Assembly (NCBI RefSeq): GCF_030547685.1
Contig: NZ_JAUOQM010000020.1
Coordinates: forward strand, 1 to 64,000
Reading direction: 5' to 3'
DNA: 64,000 nucleotides
DNA from: Gilvimarinus sp. 2_MG-2023
GTDB lineage: Bacteria; Pseudomonadota; Gammaproteobacteria; Pseudomonadales; Cellvibrionaceae
Part shown: one piece after another, positions 10,249 through 21,200 of the stretch
Layout of the letters: every line of letters starts with the position of its first letter
Position numbering within the stretch: position 1 is the first letter of the stretch
Program-made: the position numbers and the translations under genes
The notes under the pieces: model-generated
What the model saw: only the letters and a program-made list of their open reading frames with translations
The model's database searches: none
Told to the model about the DNA's origin: nothing

Positions 10249-11016
10249 TTAAACTGCCAGCCAAATAATAGAAGCCATACGCCCAGAGCCTTTACCATCA
10301 CGGCGAAAAGAGTAAAAGCGATCACCTTGCTCGTAGGTGCAAAAATCTCCGCCGAATATTCGATCCACTCCAGCGCCGTTTAACTCAGCACGGGCCAAGG
10401 CGTAAAGATCGGCCATAAACCGCATAGGCTTTTGGCCGGCAGTAAACGCGCCAGCGATCATATCAGCGTGCTGGTCATCAATAGCGGAGGCAAAAAAGGC
10501 CTCCAGTACATCCACCCCCACCTCGAACTGAGCCGGCCCAATAGCAGGCCCAAGCCAAGCCATTAGCTCTGGGGTATCGTCAGAAAAAGTCGCCAAGGTT
10601 TTACGAACAATACCGGCAGCCAGCGAACGCCAACCTGCATGCACAGCAGCCACTTGCGTACCCGCCGTATTGCACAACAAAATCGGCAAGCAATCCGCCG
10701 TCAGTACGGCACAGGGCAACTCGCGCTGACGAGTAAAACAAGCGTCGGCAGTTTGCACCCAGCCATCGGCCGAAGCCTCAACGACTTTGTCGCCATGCAC
10801 TTGCTCCAGCCACTGGGGGGCTCGCGGAATCAACTTATCCTCGACTAAACGCTGCCGATTTTCGCGTACCAATGATTCATCATCCCCCACATGGAGGGCG
10901 AGATTATTGCTTGCATACCCCCCCCGGCTAGCACCGCCCAAACGTGTGCTGGTTAGGGCGCGAACGGTGGTGGGTGCTGGCCACTCGGGGATAATAAAGT
11001 CTGTCTCACGACTCAT
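10249..11016 (-). CDS. pgeF: PgeF/YfiH family multicopper-like (laccase-domain) protein
   Basis: This 255-residue protein belongs to the DUF152/YfiH family. Members were called polyphenol oxidases. They have since been described as purine nucleoside phosphorylase-type enzymes and as PgeF, an editing enzyme for peptidoglycan precursors. The zinc-site motifs QVHGD, LTADCLPI and AVHAGWR appear in order. The gene overlaps rluD by 11 bases and is followed by clpB, the same rluD-yfiH-clpB order as in Pseudomonas. It probably shares the rluD transcript. The start overlaps the rluD end, a typical coupled arrangement. Confidence 0.92.
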   Translation of the reverse strand: MSRETDFIIPEWPAPTTVRALTSTRLGGASRGGYASNNLALHVGDDESLVRENRQRLVEDKLIPRAPQWLEQVHGDKVVEASADGWVQTADACFTRQRELPCAVLTADCLPILLCNTAGTQVAAVHAGWRSLAAGIVRKTLATFSDDTPELMAWLGPAIGPAQFEVGVDVLEAFFASAIDDQHADMIAGAFTAGQKPMRFMADLYALARAELNGAGVDRIFGGDFCTYEQGDRFYSFRRDGKGSGRMASIIWLAV

Positions 11017-11962
11017 GATCTTGCTCCAGCTCTGTCAGTAACGTTTGCATATCAAGCGGTAAGGGTGCACTCCATTGCCGATACTCTCCTGTCGCAGGAT
11101 GAACTAAGCCCAACTCAGCGGCATGTAAGGCTTGCCGTGAAAACTGCCGCAGAACATCTGCCAGATGCGGACTAATACCCGCCGGGCGTTTAAAGCGACC
11201 TCCGTATACCGGATCTCCGACCAATGGATGGTTAATATGCGCCATATGCACTCGAATTTGGTGCGTTCGCCCCGTCTCTAACTTTAACCGCAGGTGGGCA
11301 TGTCGAGTATAACGCTGAAGCACACTGTAATGAGTCACCGCCGGCTTTCCGCTGTGGGGCACCACTGCCATCTGCTTGCGCTGCTTTGGGTGCCTGCCAA
11401 TCGGCGCATTGACTTTGCCCGGCCCGGTAAACTGGCCTATAGCAACCGCTTCATATTCCCGGCTGACGGTGCGCGCTTGCAGCTGACTGACTAAATTGTG
11501 GTGTGCCGCCAAGGTTTTAGCCACCATCATTAACCCAGTAGTGTCTTTATCGAGCCGGTGCACAATGCCTGCACGTGGTAACTCTGCCATTTGCGGTGCA
11601 TGATGCAGGAGCGCATTGACCATGGTGCCAGTATAGTTTCCCGCAGCAGGGTGCACCACCAAGCCTGCCGGCTTATTGATCACCATCAAATGATCGTCCT
11701 CGTGGACAATATCTAACTCAATATTTTCTGCCTGCCAGCTTTGTTCGCTTTCCAGCTCAGCCTTTAACACCAGAGACTCACCGCCAAACAATTTGTCTTT
11801 TGCCTTGGCCGCGGCCCCATTAACGGTGAGCTCGCCGGCTTTTATCCACCCTTGCAAGCGAGCGCGTGAATAATCGGGGAACAAGTTCGCAGCGATTTGG
11901 TCAAAGCGCTGCCCCCGACACTCCTGTGGAACCAGAGCCGAGAGTTCTATGATGGTTGTCAT
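11006..11962 (-). CDS. rluD: 23S rRNA pseudouridine(1911/1915/1917) synthase
   Basis: RluD makes the three pseudouridines in helix 69 of 23S rRNA. An S4-like RNA-binding domain covers the first 75 residues (RFDQIAANLFPDYSRARLQG). The catalytic domain carries HRLDKDTTGLMM with the catalytic Asp, and later RTHQIRVHMAHINHP. The 318-residue length is normal. It is divergent from bamD, a pairing conserved in gammaproteobacteria, and is the first gene of an apparent rluD-pgeF pair. Confidence 0.96.
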   Translation of the reverse strand: MTTIIELSALVPQECRGQRFDQIAANLFPDYSRARLQGWIKAGELTVNGAAAKAKDKLFGGESLVLKAELESEQSWQAENIELDIVHEDDHLMVINKPAGLVVHPAAGNYTGTMVNALLHHAPQMAELPRAGIVHRLDKDTTGLMMVAKTLAAHHNLVSQLQARTVSREYEAVAIGQFTGPGKVNAPIGRHPKQRKQMAVVPHSGKPAVTHYSVLQRYTRHAHLRLKLETGRTHQIRVHMAHINHPLVGDPVYGGRFKRPAGISPHLADVLRQFSRQALHAAELGLVHPATGEYRQWSAPLPLDMQTLLTELEQDHES

Positions 11963-12108
11963 TTAAGCATTCTCTATTGCGGCGGCAGCTTTGGCTTAAC
12001 CTCCGACTGTGTTTAAATAGCGGGTTGGCGCACCCTATCCCTAACGAGGCGTGGGCCCGGTAGCCTATCTACAAGGCTAAATGATAACGAATTGTGAGTT
12101 GTAACCCT

Positions 12109-13008
12109 ATGCGAGCTCTAGTTTTTTTTCTGAGTGGTGCCCTTATGCTACTCAGCGCCTGTTCTTCCACCGGTGAAAGGCAGGACCTAACGTCCGAGGC
12201 CGACGTTTACGACAGGGCTATTCAGCACCTCCAAAACAGTCGCTGGGAGAGCGCAATCAGCTCTTTACAACTGATTGAAGAGCACTTCCCTTTTGGCAAG
12301 TACGCCGAGCAGGCACAGCTGGAAATTATCTTCGCCTATTACAAATCTGGTGACCCAGACGCCGCTATCGCTGCGGCTGACCGCTTTATTCGACTGCACC
12401 CGCAACACCGCAATGTCGATTACGCCTATTACATGAAGGGCTTGAGCACATACAGTAAGGATGAAAACTTCCTGTCGACCGTTATGCCGCTTGACCAAAC
12501 CCAACGCGACCCAGGAGCGGCTCGCGAATCTCTCGGGCATTTTACTCAGCTACTTAACCGGTACCCTGACAGCACCTATGCCGAAGATGCCAAAAAGCGT
12601 ATGCTCTACCTGCGCAACCGTTTAGCGCGCTACGAAATTCACGTCGCCAATTATTATTTTAAACGCGGCGCTTATCTCGCCTCGATTAATCGCGGTCAGT
12701 ACGTACTTGAAAACTTCCAAGAGACCCCTGCGGTGCCTGATGCGCTGGCGGTGATTGTACAGGGTTATCACTTGCTCGGCATGGACGAGTTATCGGATAG
12801 AACACTGGCAGTACTGAGATTAAATTACCCGGACCACCCCGCTTTTAACAATGAGGGGGATTTCGACTTCCAGCATGGCGATATCGAAGACCGCAGCTGG
12901 ATAAGCAAAGCGACTTTCGGCTTGTTTGATAAACGCGACCCACGAGGCTTTGATTCGAGACGCTATTACGCCCCGCAATACCAAGATACTCCTCGCGTCT
13001 CTCAATAA
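12109..13008 (+). CDS. bamD: outer membrane assembly lipoprotein BamD
   Basis: BamD (ComL) is the essential lipoprotein of the BAM complex that inserts beta-barrel proteins. From the ATG at 12109 the lipoprotein signal reads MRALVFFLSGALMLLSAC, with a clean lipobox LSAC and the acylated Cys at residue 18. A GTG start at 12094 would add five residues with a stray Cys and looks less likely. Neither start has a strong ribosome binding site. The body has TPR-type helices: YDRAIQHLQNSRWESAI, FPFGKYAEQAQLEI, then KSGDPDAAIAAADRFIRLHP. It is divergent from rluD. Confidence 0.96.
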   Translation: MRALVFFLSGALMLLSACSSTGERQDLTSEADVYDRAIQHLQNSRWESAISSLQLIEEHFPFGKYAEQAQLEIIFAYYKSGDPDAAIAAADRFIRLHPQHRNVDYAYYMKGLSTYSKDENFLSTVMPLDQTQRDPGAARESLGHFTQLLNRYPDSTYAEDAKKRMLYLRNRLARYEIHVANYYFKRGAYLASINRGQYVLENFQETPAVPDALAVIVQGYHLLGMDELSDRTLAVLRLNYPDHPAFNNEGDFDFQHGDIEDRSWISKATFGLFDKRDPRGFDSRRYYAPQYQDTPRVSQ

Positions 13009-13082
13009 TTAAAGTCCGACAAAGCTCACTGGGCTTTGTCGGACTCGCGCGCACCTTTAATCAACTTCTAACCACCTAACGA

Positions 13083-14714
13083 CTATTCCCCTGGACGCCA
13101 ACCAGAGGTGATCGGGTAGCGCCGATCGCGACCAAATCCGCGAGCAGTAACTCTAGGCCCGATGGGGCTTTGGCGCCGTTTATACTCATTAAGATCTACC
13201 AGACGTATTACCTGCCGTACGTCATCCTCATTAAACCCTTGGGCGACAATCTGGTCGGCGCTGTAATCGCGCTCCACATACAAAGCCAATATTTCATCGA
13301 GAACATCATAGGCAGGCAGAGAGTCTTCATCTTTTTGGTCTGGCGCCAGCTCTGCCGATGGCGGTCGCGTTAGGACATTGTCCGGGATCACCGACGATAG
13401 ACTATTGCGATGGCGAGCCAGGGCAAATACCTGAGTTTTAGGGACATCTTTCAGTACATCAAAACCACCCGCCATATCCCCGTAAAGCGTGGAATAACCG
13501 ACGGCCAACTCACTTTTATTGCCTGTAGTTAACACCAAAAAGCCCTTTTTATTAGAAATAGCCATCAGCAACACTCCGCGACAGCGGGCTTGTAAGTTCT
13601 CCTCTGTCGTATCGGCAGACATTCCAGCAAACTCCGGCGCCAAAGCCTCCATAAACGAATCATACATAGGTTCAATGCTGATCGACTGGTAGCGCACACC
13701 TAATCGCTCAGCTTCATCGGCGGCATCGTCTTTACTCATATCCGATGTATAGCGAAATGGCATCATCACCGCTTCCACACGATCCGCCCCCAGCGCATCG
13801 ACAGCAATGGCCAGAGTCAATGCCGAATCTATACCACCTGATAAACCTAAAACCACACCGCGAAACCGGTTTTTTTCCACATAATCGCGCAGCCCCAATA
13901 CCAACGCTTGGTACACAACATCCAACCGCTCCATGGCGGGCGTGAGTGGCTGCTGCGGCTTAATCACTAAACCATCGGAATTGCGAGTTATCTCACAAGT
14001 ATCAAGGGACTCGGTAAATGCTTTTGATCGCAGACAAAGTTGACCATTTTTATCCACCACCATGGATGCACCATCAAAGACCAACTCATCTTGCCCCCCA
14101 ACTAAATTGGTATACACGATGGGCATCTGCCCCTGACGAGCACGCTCGGCCAATAACGCTTCGCGCTCACCGGACTTACCCTGATGAAAAGGCGAGGCAT
14201 TAAGGTTTAGCATGATTTCAGCGCCCGCCTCGCGAGCTTGCAGCATTGGCTGCTCCTGCCAAATATCTTCGCAAATCGTCAGTGCCGCTTTGGTGCCTTT
14301 AAGCTCAAACACACAAGGTCGATCACCCGCCACAAAGTAACGCATCTCATCAAATACCTGATAATTAGGAAGATGCTGCTTAGCGTACTCAGCAATCAGG
14401 TGGCCACTTTCTATAACACCTGCCATATTAAAGACGCCGGCTTCGGTAGCCTTGGGGTATCCCACGATCAATGTTATAGGCAATTGGGCCGCAGCAAGCG
14501 CTTGTAAGGCGCGCTCAATGCGCAACTGTAGGCTTGGGCGCAATAATAAGTCTTCGGGCGGGTAACCTGTAAGCGTCAACTCAGGAAATAAAATCGCGTC
14601 TGCACAGTTTTGTGTGTAGGCTCGGCGGGCAGCCTCAAGCACACGCTGGGTATTGCCTGGAATATCGCCCACAAGTGTATTAATTTGCCCTAAGGCGATT
14701 GTTAGGTTTGCCAT
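13083..14714 (-). CDS. nadE: glutamine-dependent NAD+ synthetase
   Basis: This enzyme amidates nicotinic acid adenine dinucleotide to NAD+ with glutamine as nitrogen donor. The N-terminal half is a nitrilase-type glutaminase: FPELTLTGYPPEDLL with Glu, a Lys in the middle, and TICEDIWQEQ with the Cys near residue 148. The C-terminal half is the ATP-pyrophosphatase synthetase domain with GLSGGIDSALTLAIA near residue 294 and LTTGNKSELAVGY. The 543-residue length fits the two-domain proteobacterial form, not the short ammonia-dependent one. It is divergent from pilS by 129 bases and convergent with bamD. Confidence 0.97.
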   Translation of the reverse strand: MANLTIALGQINTLVGDIPGNTQRVLEAARRAYTQNCADAILFPELTLTGYPPEDLLLRPSLQLRIERALQALAAAQLPITLIVGYPKATEAGVFNMAGVIESGHLIAEYAKQHLPNYQVFDEMRYFVAGDRPCVFELKGTKAALTICEDIWQEQPMLQAREAGAEIMLNLNASPFHQGKSGEREALLAERARQGQMPIVYTNLVGGQDELVFDGASMVVDKNGQLCLRSKAFTESLDTCEITRNSDGLVIKPQQPLTPAMERLDVVYQALVLGLRDYVEKNRFRGVVLGLSGGIDSALTLAIAVDALGADRVEAVMMPFRYTSDMSKDDAADEAERLGVRYQSISIEPMYDSFMEALAPEFAGMSADTTEENLQARCRGVLLMAISNKKGFLVLTTGNKSELAVGYSTLYGDMAGGFDVLKDVPKTQVFALARHRNSLSSVIPDNVLTRPPSAELAPDQKDEDSLPAYDVLDEILALYVERDYSADQIVAQGFNEDDVRQVIRLVDLNEYKRRQSPIGPRVTARGFGRDRRYPITSGWRPGE

Positions 14715-14843
14715 GGTTGCTCCGCTGGTAAAGTCGGGGATATTTTCCTAGAAAACGGGCCATTAAGCAAAACTAAGCGATACTGTACAATACTCCCTTA
14801 AGCATAATTGAATCCTTTAAACAGCAGGCATCCATAAACCCAG

Positions 14844-16451
14844 ATGAAAACGCAGCATTCGATTTTTGAGCAGGGCTACGACCCCTACCAACTACTGCGG
14901 GTATATACCTATTACCGGGTTTTACTCGGCTGCATTATGCTGCTTATATACAACAGCAACCTTTTAACGAACGTATTGGGCAGTGAAAACGGGCTCGTTT
15001 TCTCCACCACCACCTGGGTATACACCTGTATAAGTGCTATCTCTTTGTTGGCCGTCTGGCGCAACAAGCGGACACCAACCCTGCAGTCTCGGGTGTTTGC
15101 CCTGCTATCCGATATCCTCGCCATCACGCTACTGATGTACTCAAGCGGCGGCGCCACAAGCGGCTTAGGTTACTTAATGGTAGTCTCCGTAGCCGCTGCG
15201 GGTATGTTGCTCCCTGCACAACTAGCCATATTTATGGCCGCTTTGGCGACCATTGCCCTTATTGGCGAAAGCATTGCTCACCACGTAATATCAGGCATTG
15301 ATACTAAATCGCTCTTCTCAGCAGGCGCTCTCGGCGCTCTAATTTTTCTGACTGCACTTGCCTTCCAGTATGTCACAGGAAAAATCCGTCGAAGTACGGC
15401 CGAACTTAAACAACAAACACAACATGTCGCGCACCTGCAAAAACTCGCACGACTGATTGTTGAGCGAATGCGTACGGGCATACTGGTTCTTAATAAAGAA
15501 GACGAAATTGAACTTATCAATGACGCTGCTCAATCCTTACTGGGCATTCAAAACCATAAAGACCGTTCAGCCAACCTTGACAGCTTACCCTCCATTAAAC
15601 AGCAACTCACCCAATGGCGACAAAAATCCAGCACACCACCGGCCAGTGCTGTCATCCAAAATGAGAAATCTGCCTACGAATTGAAAATAAGCTTGGCCCA
15701 GCTTGAACTGGGCAAAGAAGAAGACACTTTAGTCTTTATAGAGGACAATCGAGCCATCACCCAACAGGCGCAGCAATTAAAACTGGCATCCCTAGGTAGA
15801 CTAACTGCCAGTATTGCTCACGAGATTCGCAACCCTTTAAGCGCTATATCACACGCCAGTGAATTATTGGATGAATCTGAACAGATAGACGTATCGGACA
15901 AGCGTTTATTGGAAATAATCAAGACTCACACAATACGCGTCAATCAAATTATAGAAAACATTCTGCAGGTTTCTCGGCGCAGGAGCGCTGAGCCGACCAA
16001 CATCGATCTTATTGCATGGACGGATAAATTCGTTAATGAGTTGGGTCACTCGTCCCCCTTAGTAATCACCAGACACCAACACAGCTCACTATTCGCCCCA
16101 TTTGATCCATCGCAGCTCCATCAGGTTGTGTCTAATCTACTCGACAATGCGATTCGCTACGTAAAAACCAGCCCAGACTCTCCATCGATTCAACTTATCA
16201 CCGGAATTAGCACTGGTCGCGAAGCCCCCTTTCTAAAAATTATTGATAACGGTCCGGGAATTCCTCAACATCATCAAAAGAATATTTTTGAGCCATTCTT
16301 CACTACCGAAAACACCGGCTCTGGTCTTGGGCTATTTATCTGTAAAGAGTTGTGCGAAGCCAATCAAGCGTATATTGACTATCAAAACAGTGACAACACC
16401 GGAAGCCAATTTACTATTTTATTTGCTCACCCGAAAAAGGAACAAAAATGA
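14844..16451 (+). CDS. pilS: type IV pilus sensor histidine kinase
   Basis: This inner-membrane kinase of the PilS/PilR system senses pilin levels and sets pilA transcription in Pseudomonas. The first 180 residues form about six transmembrane helices. A PAS-like segment follows (GILVLNKEDEIELINDAAQ). The phosphoacceptor His326 lies in SIAHEIRNPLSAISHASELL. The ATPase domain has N-box NLLDNAIRY, DNGPGIP and GSGLGLFICKELC. It overlaps pilR by 4 bases (ATGA), so the pair is co-translated. The bamD-(nadE)-pilS-pilR order also occurs in Pseudomonas relatives. Confidence 0.96.
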   Translation: MKTQHSIFEQGYDPYQLLRVYTYYRVLLGCIMLLIYNSNLLTNVLGSENGLVFSTTTWVYTCISAISLLAVWRNKRTPTLQSRVFALLSDILAITLLMYSSGGATSGLGYLMVVSVAAAGMLLPAQLAIFMAALATIALIGESIAHHVISGIDTKSLFSAGALGALIFLTALAFQYVTGKIRRSTAELKQQTQHVAHLQKLARLIVERMRTGILVLNKEDEIELINDAAQSLLGIQNHKDRSANLDSLPSIKQQLTQWRQKSSTPPASAVIQNEKSAYELKISLAQLELGKEEDTLVFIEDNRAITQQAQQLKLASLGRLTASIAHEIRNPLSAISHASELLDESEQIDVSDKRLLEIIKTHTIRVNQIIENILQVSRRRSAEPTNIDLIAWTDKFVNELGHSSPLVITRHQHSSLFAPFDPSQLHQVVSNLLDNAIRYVKTSPDSPSIQLITGISTGREAPFLKIIDNGPGIPQHHQKNIFEPFFTTENTGSGLGLFICKELCEANQAYIDYQNSDNTGSQFTILFAHPKKEQK

Positions 16452-17839
16452 CGCACGCAAAAACCGCGCTTATTGTCGATGATGAGCCTGATATTCGAGA
16501 GCTACTCGAAATCACTTTAGGCAGGATGCACATTGAGACTTTTAGTGTAGAGTGTGTCTCTCAAGCTAAACGATTACTAAGTGAAAGAGAGTTTTCGATT
16601 TGTTTAACTGATATGCGCCTACCTGACGGCAATGGCTTGGAGATTGTAGAGCATATCCAGCAACATCAACCAAAATTACCCTGTGCTGTTATCACAGCCC
16701 ACGGCAACATTGATATCGCCATAGAATCAATGAAGGCAGGCGCCTTCGATTTTATCTCTAAGCCCGTTGATTTAGCCACTCTGCGCAATCTTGTCAACAC
16801 TGCCATTCAGACCAATCAGCTTGAGCAAAAAAATACGCCCCCCAGTTCCCTATTAACTGGGGAGTCTCACACCATGCTCCAACTTAACAGCCGAATCGAA
16901 AAGCTGGCGCGCTCGCAAGCCCCCGTTTATATCAGCGGCGAATCTGGAGCGGGAAAAGAGTTGGTGGCGCGCTCCATTCACCAACAGGGCCCTAGACACA
17001 ATGCCCCTTTTGTTGCGGTTAATTGCGGGGCAATTCCCAAGGAATTACTAGAAAGCGAACTTTTTGGACATGCAAAAGGTAGCTTCACTGGCGCTCACCA
17101 GGACAAACTAGGACTTTTCCAAACAGCCAAAGGGGGCACTTTATTCTTCGATGAGGTGGCGGACCTTCCTTTGGACATGCAAGTAAAACTATTGCGAGCG
17201 ATACAAGAAAAGTCCGTTCGGCCGGTAGGCGCTTCCGAGGAAATAAAAACAAATGTTAGAGTCCTGTGTGCCACCCATAAAAATTTACAAGAGGAAGTAG
17301 CCCAAGGAAACTTTCGGCAGGATTTATTTTACCGGATTAATGTTATTCAGCTTAAAGTGCCGTCCCTCAGGCAGCGCACTGAAGATATCCCACAACTCGC
17401 CGAACATTTATTAAACAAAATCTCGCAAGGCAGCATTGGCCCACAGCCGAAACTAGCCAAGTCTGCAATGACAGCCCTTTGCCAGTACCCATTCCCTGGA
17501 AATGTACGTGAACTTGAGAATATTCTTGAACGAGCCTACACCCTGTGCGAAGAAACTGAAATCGAAGTGGCTGACCTCCAGCTTCCCGAAAACATTCAAA
17601 ACATCAACAAAACTGACACTCAAACCTTATCCAGTACAAACACAGAAAATAGCTATTACTACCTGCGCTGCAAAGAATTTGACAGCTTAGTTGAATATTT
17701 AGAAGAAGTTGAAAAAGAAATTTTGTGTAAAACACTAGAACAGTGTCGCTGGAATAAAACACAAACAGCGAAATGCTTAGGGATTAGCTTTCGCTCTTTG
17801 CGTTATCGACTGCAAAAACTTGGGCTAGATCAAGAATAG
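16448..17839 (+). CDS. pilR: sigma-54-dependent response regulator of type IV pili
   Basis: This NtrC-type activator is phosphorylated by PilS. The receiver domain covers residues 5-120 with acidic pair DDE and phosphoacceptor Asp55 in LTDMRLPDG. The AAA+ domain has Walker A GESGAGKE at 164-171. The sigma-54 contact loop is GSFTGA at 211-216, a Ser variant of GAFTGA. Walker B is GTLFFDEVADLPL. The Fis-type C-terminal helix-turn-helix ends in TAKCLGISFRSLRYRLQKL. The 463-residue length is normal. The known target in Pseudomonas is pilA, which is not in this window. Confidence 0.96.
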   Translation: MTHAKTALIVDDEPDIRELLEITLGRMHIETFSVECVSQAKRLLSEREFSICLTDMRLPDGNGLEIVEHIQQHQPKLPCAVITAHGNIDIAIESMKAGAFDFISKPVDLATLRNLVNTAIQTNQLEQKNTPPSSLLTGESHTMLQLNSRIEKLARSQAPVYISGESGAGKELVARSIHQQGPRHNAPFVAVNCGAIPKELLESELFGHAKGSFTGAHQDKLGLFQTAKGGTLFFDEVADLPLDMQVKLLRAIQEKSVRPVGASEEIKTNVRVLCATHKNLQEEVAQGNFRQDLFYRINVIQLKVPSLRQRTEDIPQLAEHLLNKISQGSIGPQPKLAKSAMTALCQYPFPGNVRELENILERAYTLCEETEIEVADLQLPENIQNINKTDTQTLSSTNTENSYYYLRCKEFDSLVEYLEEVEKEILCKTLEQCRWNKTQTAKCLGISFRSLRYRLQKLGLDQE

Positions 17840-17858
17840 GCCATTGGGGCCTATTCTT
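17832..17858. terminator. bidirectional hairpin between pilR and pilE
   Basis: AAGAATAGGCC and GGCCTATTCTT form an 11-bp perfect stem with loop ATTGG. The pilR stop codon TAG lies inside the 5' arm. The 3' side continues TTCTTCTC on the plus strand. It sits between two convergent operons. Confidence 0.65.
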
Positions 17859-17870
17859 CTCAAACAACTG

Positions 17871-18269
17871 TCACCAACACCGCCCAGCTGAATCTGGCGA
17901 TGCATCTTTTTCGCCTAAGTTATTAATACTAAACTCTTGACAGTCTGAGTCCTTCTCTTGAGGAGTTCCAGATTTTGGGGTGGCTGTAGCCTCGAAACTT
18001 TGCCCCCCATCAGCTATTGCCACGGTAATAGAATACAAGCCTTCGGCAGAATCTTCCGTACCTACCGTACTACAGTCAGTAAAATCAAAATCCCGACTGT
18101 AGCACCTATGCATTTGCTGCACTCTATCATTTAATGTGGCTTTGGCATCTGCTCGGTTACTTTTTCTCACACTATCTAAATAGGAGGGGTAAGCAATAGC
18201 GCCGATGATCCCCAAAATAGCAACCACGATTAACATTTCAATTAATGTAAAACCCTTATTTTTTTGCAT
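17871..18269 (-). CDS. pilE: type IV pilin-like minor pilin PilE
   Basis: This is a minor pilin. The prepilin leader MQKNKG is cleaved before FTLIEMLIVVAILGIIGA, with Glu at mature position 5. The C-terminal globular part has paired cysteines (HRCYSRDFDFTDC; DSDCQEF; terminal CW) that can form disulfides. The ATG at 18269 is preferred over 18299 because it has AGGGGG seven bases upstream and gives the normal short leader. It is the last gene of the minor pilin operon, 11 bases after pilY1. By analogy with Pseudomonas PilE it takes part in the pilus priming complex. Confidence 0.9.
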   Translation of the reverse strand: MQKNKGFTLIEMLIVVAILGIIGAIAYPSYLDSVRKSNRADAKATLNDRVQQMHRCYSRDFDFTDCSTVGTEDSAEGLYSITVAIADGGQSFEATATPKSGTPQEKDSDCQEFSINNLGEKDASPDSAGRCW

Positions 18270-18280
18270 ATGCTTACCCC

Positions 18281-21200
18281 CTACTGAACTTGTCGCCACG
18301 ATTGACGGCCGCGAGTCACACTGGGCTCGCCCGTGCAGATAAACTCTACGCTGCCATCACTATTTTGTTGAATAATAAACGTTCCACCATCGCAAGGGAC
18401 AGGGTCGCCGCCACCGGTTCCTGCGTCATTAGGTGGCGACAATTTAGCTAAGGTTGAACTTTCAATGCCCTCTTGAGGGTCTGTATCATCTTCACCCTCC
18501 GAGAAAGGCGAGTAAGATGAATACAGACCACCTACACCGATCAAGGCCATAATCCAACTGTTACCACCAAAGTCGCAAGGGCTATCGGTTGGTACCACGG
18601 TTGGAAAAATAACACGATCAAACAGAAGAATAGGCTTATCCACCACTCTCTCACCGGAAACCGTATCGAAGTCTAGAACCCAACCCTCGTGAGTCTCCCA
18701 GTCTATCTCATCACCATTGGGACCATCGCCCTCATAGACTTGGCGAGAAGAATTAACTTCTGACTGGATTTTTTTTTCGAACAATGCATCACGGTCAACG
18801 AGAGCCCCGGTATCAGCAATTGCATAAAAGCTTTGCAGAGACTGATCACTCAAATCCCCCGTAGCTTGGTAACTACCTGTGCCAAAATAAACCATCACAC
18901 CATCTGTACCGTCAGTGAATTTTCGGAAGGGATTTAAACCCAGCACAGGTGAGGACGTGATAGCTTGGTCATCTTCCGCCTCGAATAGCTTATATTCCAA
19001 ATCCAAATTTTCAAGATCGAACTTATACAGATTACCTTTTTGATCTCCCGCATAAGCGTAGTTAGGTAAAAAGCCTGCTCCAACCGACAAGGCCGGTTCA
19101 CTCAAGCCGTTATCGTTGCCTTCACCCGTTTCAATGTATTGAGGTGTGAAACTTCCATCAAGCGGGATCACCACCAACCGTGCATTGGCATCATGACTGT
19201 TATAGCCATTACCCACCAATACGGCCCAGCTGCCATCCGGCATAGGTGCCACCACCGGTGTACTGGTGACATTGCCAATTTTAGGTGCATTATTTTCGTT
19301 ATATTCAAACAACACATTGTCTGCATTAAACGATGCTGGATCCGTAACATCCAAACCAAAAACACCTTGGCCACCGGCCCCGAGTGTGCCCACCAATATA
19401 GTTCGCCACTTACCATTTACATAAGCATCACCAACAAAAATTTGACCGTCGACAGAAAAACGATGGGGGTTGAACGAAGAGCCATAATTTTCATCAGTAC
19501 GACGCTTCAACTGCTCGTAGACTGTAGAGGGTATATAAGCAAACAATTCCTGCCCAGTTAGTCCATCGAATGCGTGCAACATGCCATCATTAGCGCCGAC
19601 AAAGACCGTGCGACTATTTTTACTATCAGCAAATGCTTGGTAGTCGTCTGCACCATTGGCATCAATACGTGAGTAACCGTAGTTATCCAGACCGGCATAC
19701 TTGGGGTTAGAGTTAACGATGTCCCCTAAACGCTGGTCAGGGTCACGCTCATTAAAGCCGACCACTTCTTTACCGCGTGTCCAGTCAACCCGATCCGAGC
19801 CAGCGCCATCTGCCGCATTTAAAATAGATTTTTGGTCAGCACTGAGCTTACCCCATTCGAACTCCACTGCACTTGCACCATCATGAGTCCAAATGTTACG
19901 AGTATCGGCTGATGGAAGTGCACTGGAAGCCGACCACATCACATCACCCAAGCCGACATTTCCCAGTGGTGCAGCAATTAGGTCACCACTCCAACTGGTG
20001 GTATTAAATGTCGCTTGGTAGGCAACCGAATCAGTCCCCAGGCGGGTAGAGTTGGTCGCAACCGCACTAGCAGAACCTGCCGCCTGAGCGAAAGTTTCCA
20101 GTGCGGTTTCAAGCGATTCTTCCAGTGCACGTGGATCTGTGGCGTAGAAATAGGTGGGTGCATCGTCACCGGGCGGTGCAGTCACCTCATTACCGGTTTC
20201 ATCTTGAGTATCAAACCCGCCCCAGCGCGAGGCGTAGTACAGCGGCTGCTCTAACGTAGCACTGGCTGATGTTTGCAACGTAAACACCTGTGTGGTAGCA
20301 GCAGCTTCAGGTGCGTTACAAGCACCTTGGCCGCCTGTATTACGACAAATACAGTTAGTATCTTCACCATCACAGGTTAAACCATCGGTGAAGTCACTCG
20401 CACGAGCGAATCCATTAATCCCCGAATGAGCATGGAAGCCGTCCTTATCAGTCCCGCCAATAACATAACCAAAACCCATTGGGTTGCCAGTTGACTGTGC
20501 TACCACTTGCGTGGTGATGGCCACTTTATCACTCGACACATGGTAATCAATCATACCCCACATATCTTGGTCAAAATCACCACCCTGCTCACTGTCTTCC
20601 CAGTTTACATACAAGGTACCTGTGTGAATTGCACTCGAATGATTTTGCTCAACCACTTTAAAATCCACAATGGCACAATTACCATCGGGGCTGGGAGTGC
20701 GGTTGCGACAAGCGGGTAACAGGGTTACCTCATCCGCTGAATTCGGTACAGGTATTGTTATGCTAGGCACCGCTGGTGCAAGTGCAATACCAAAGGTTTG
20801 AACCGTTTCTTGCCCGGGAGCAATACCATTAACACGGGCGTGATAGGCTAAACCTGCAATCGCATAACTCCCCTCTAATCGAGGAGCGTCTGGGCACGTA
20901 CCCGCCACTGCTGATAAGCTATCGACTTTTTTAGCGGTGCAAAGTTGGTTTTGATCGCTCCCAGACTCACCAATAAAATAGCTACCACCATGAATCCCCT
21001 CAGCACTGCCCACATAATCGGTAAGGGAATTTAAAGTCTGGCCGCCTTGCGCAATATCAGAAAAACTACTCAGTTCATCGCCATCATAAGAGCTGGTCGA
21101 GGCGTTAAACTGCATCACTGCAGTGGGAGCACAATAATTATCTTCATTGACAGGGTCGACCCAGGCGACCTTATTTAGCGTTGAAATGATGCCACTGTCA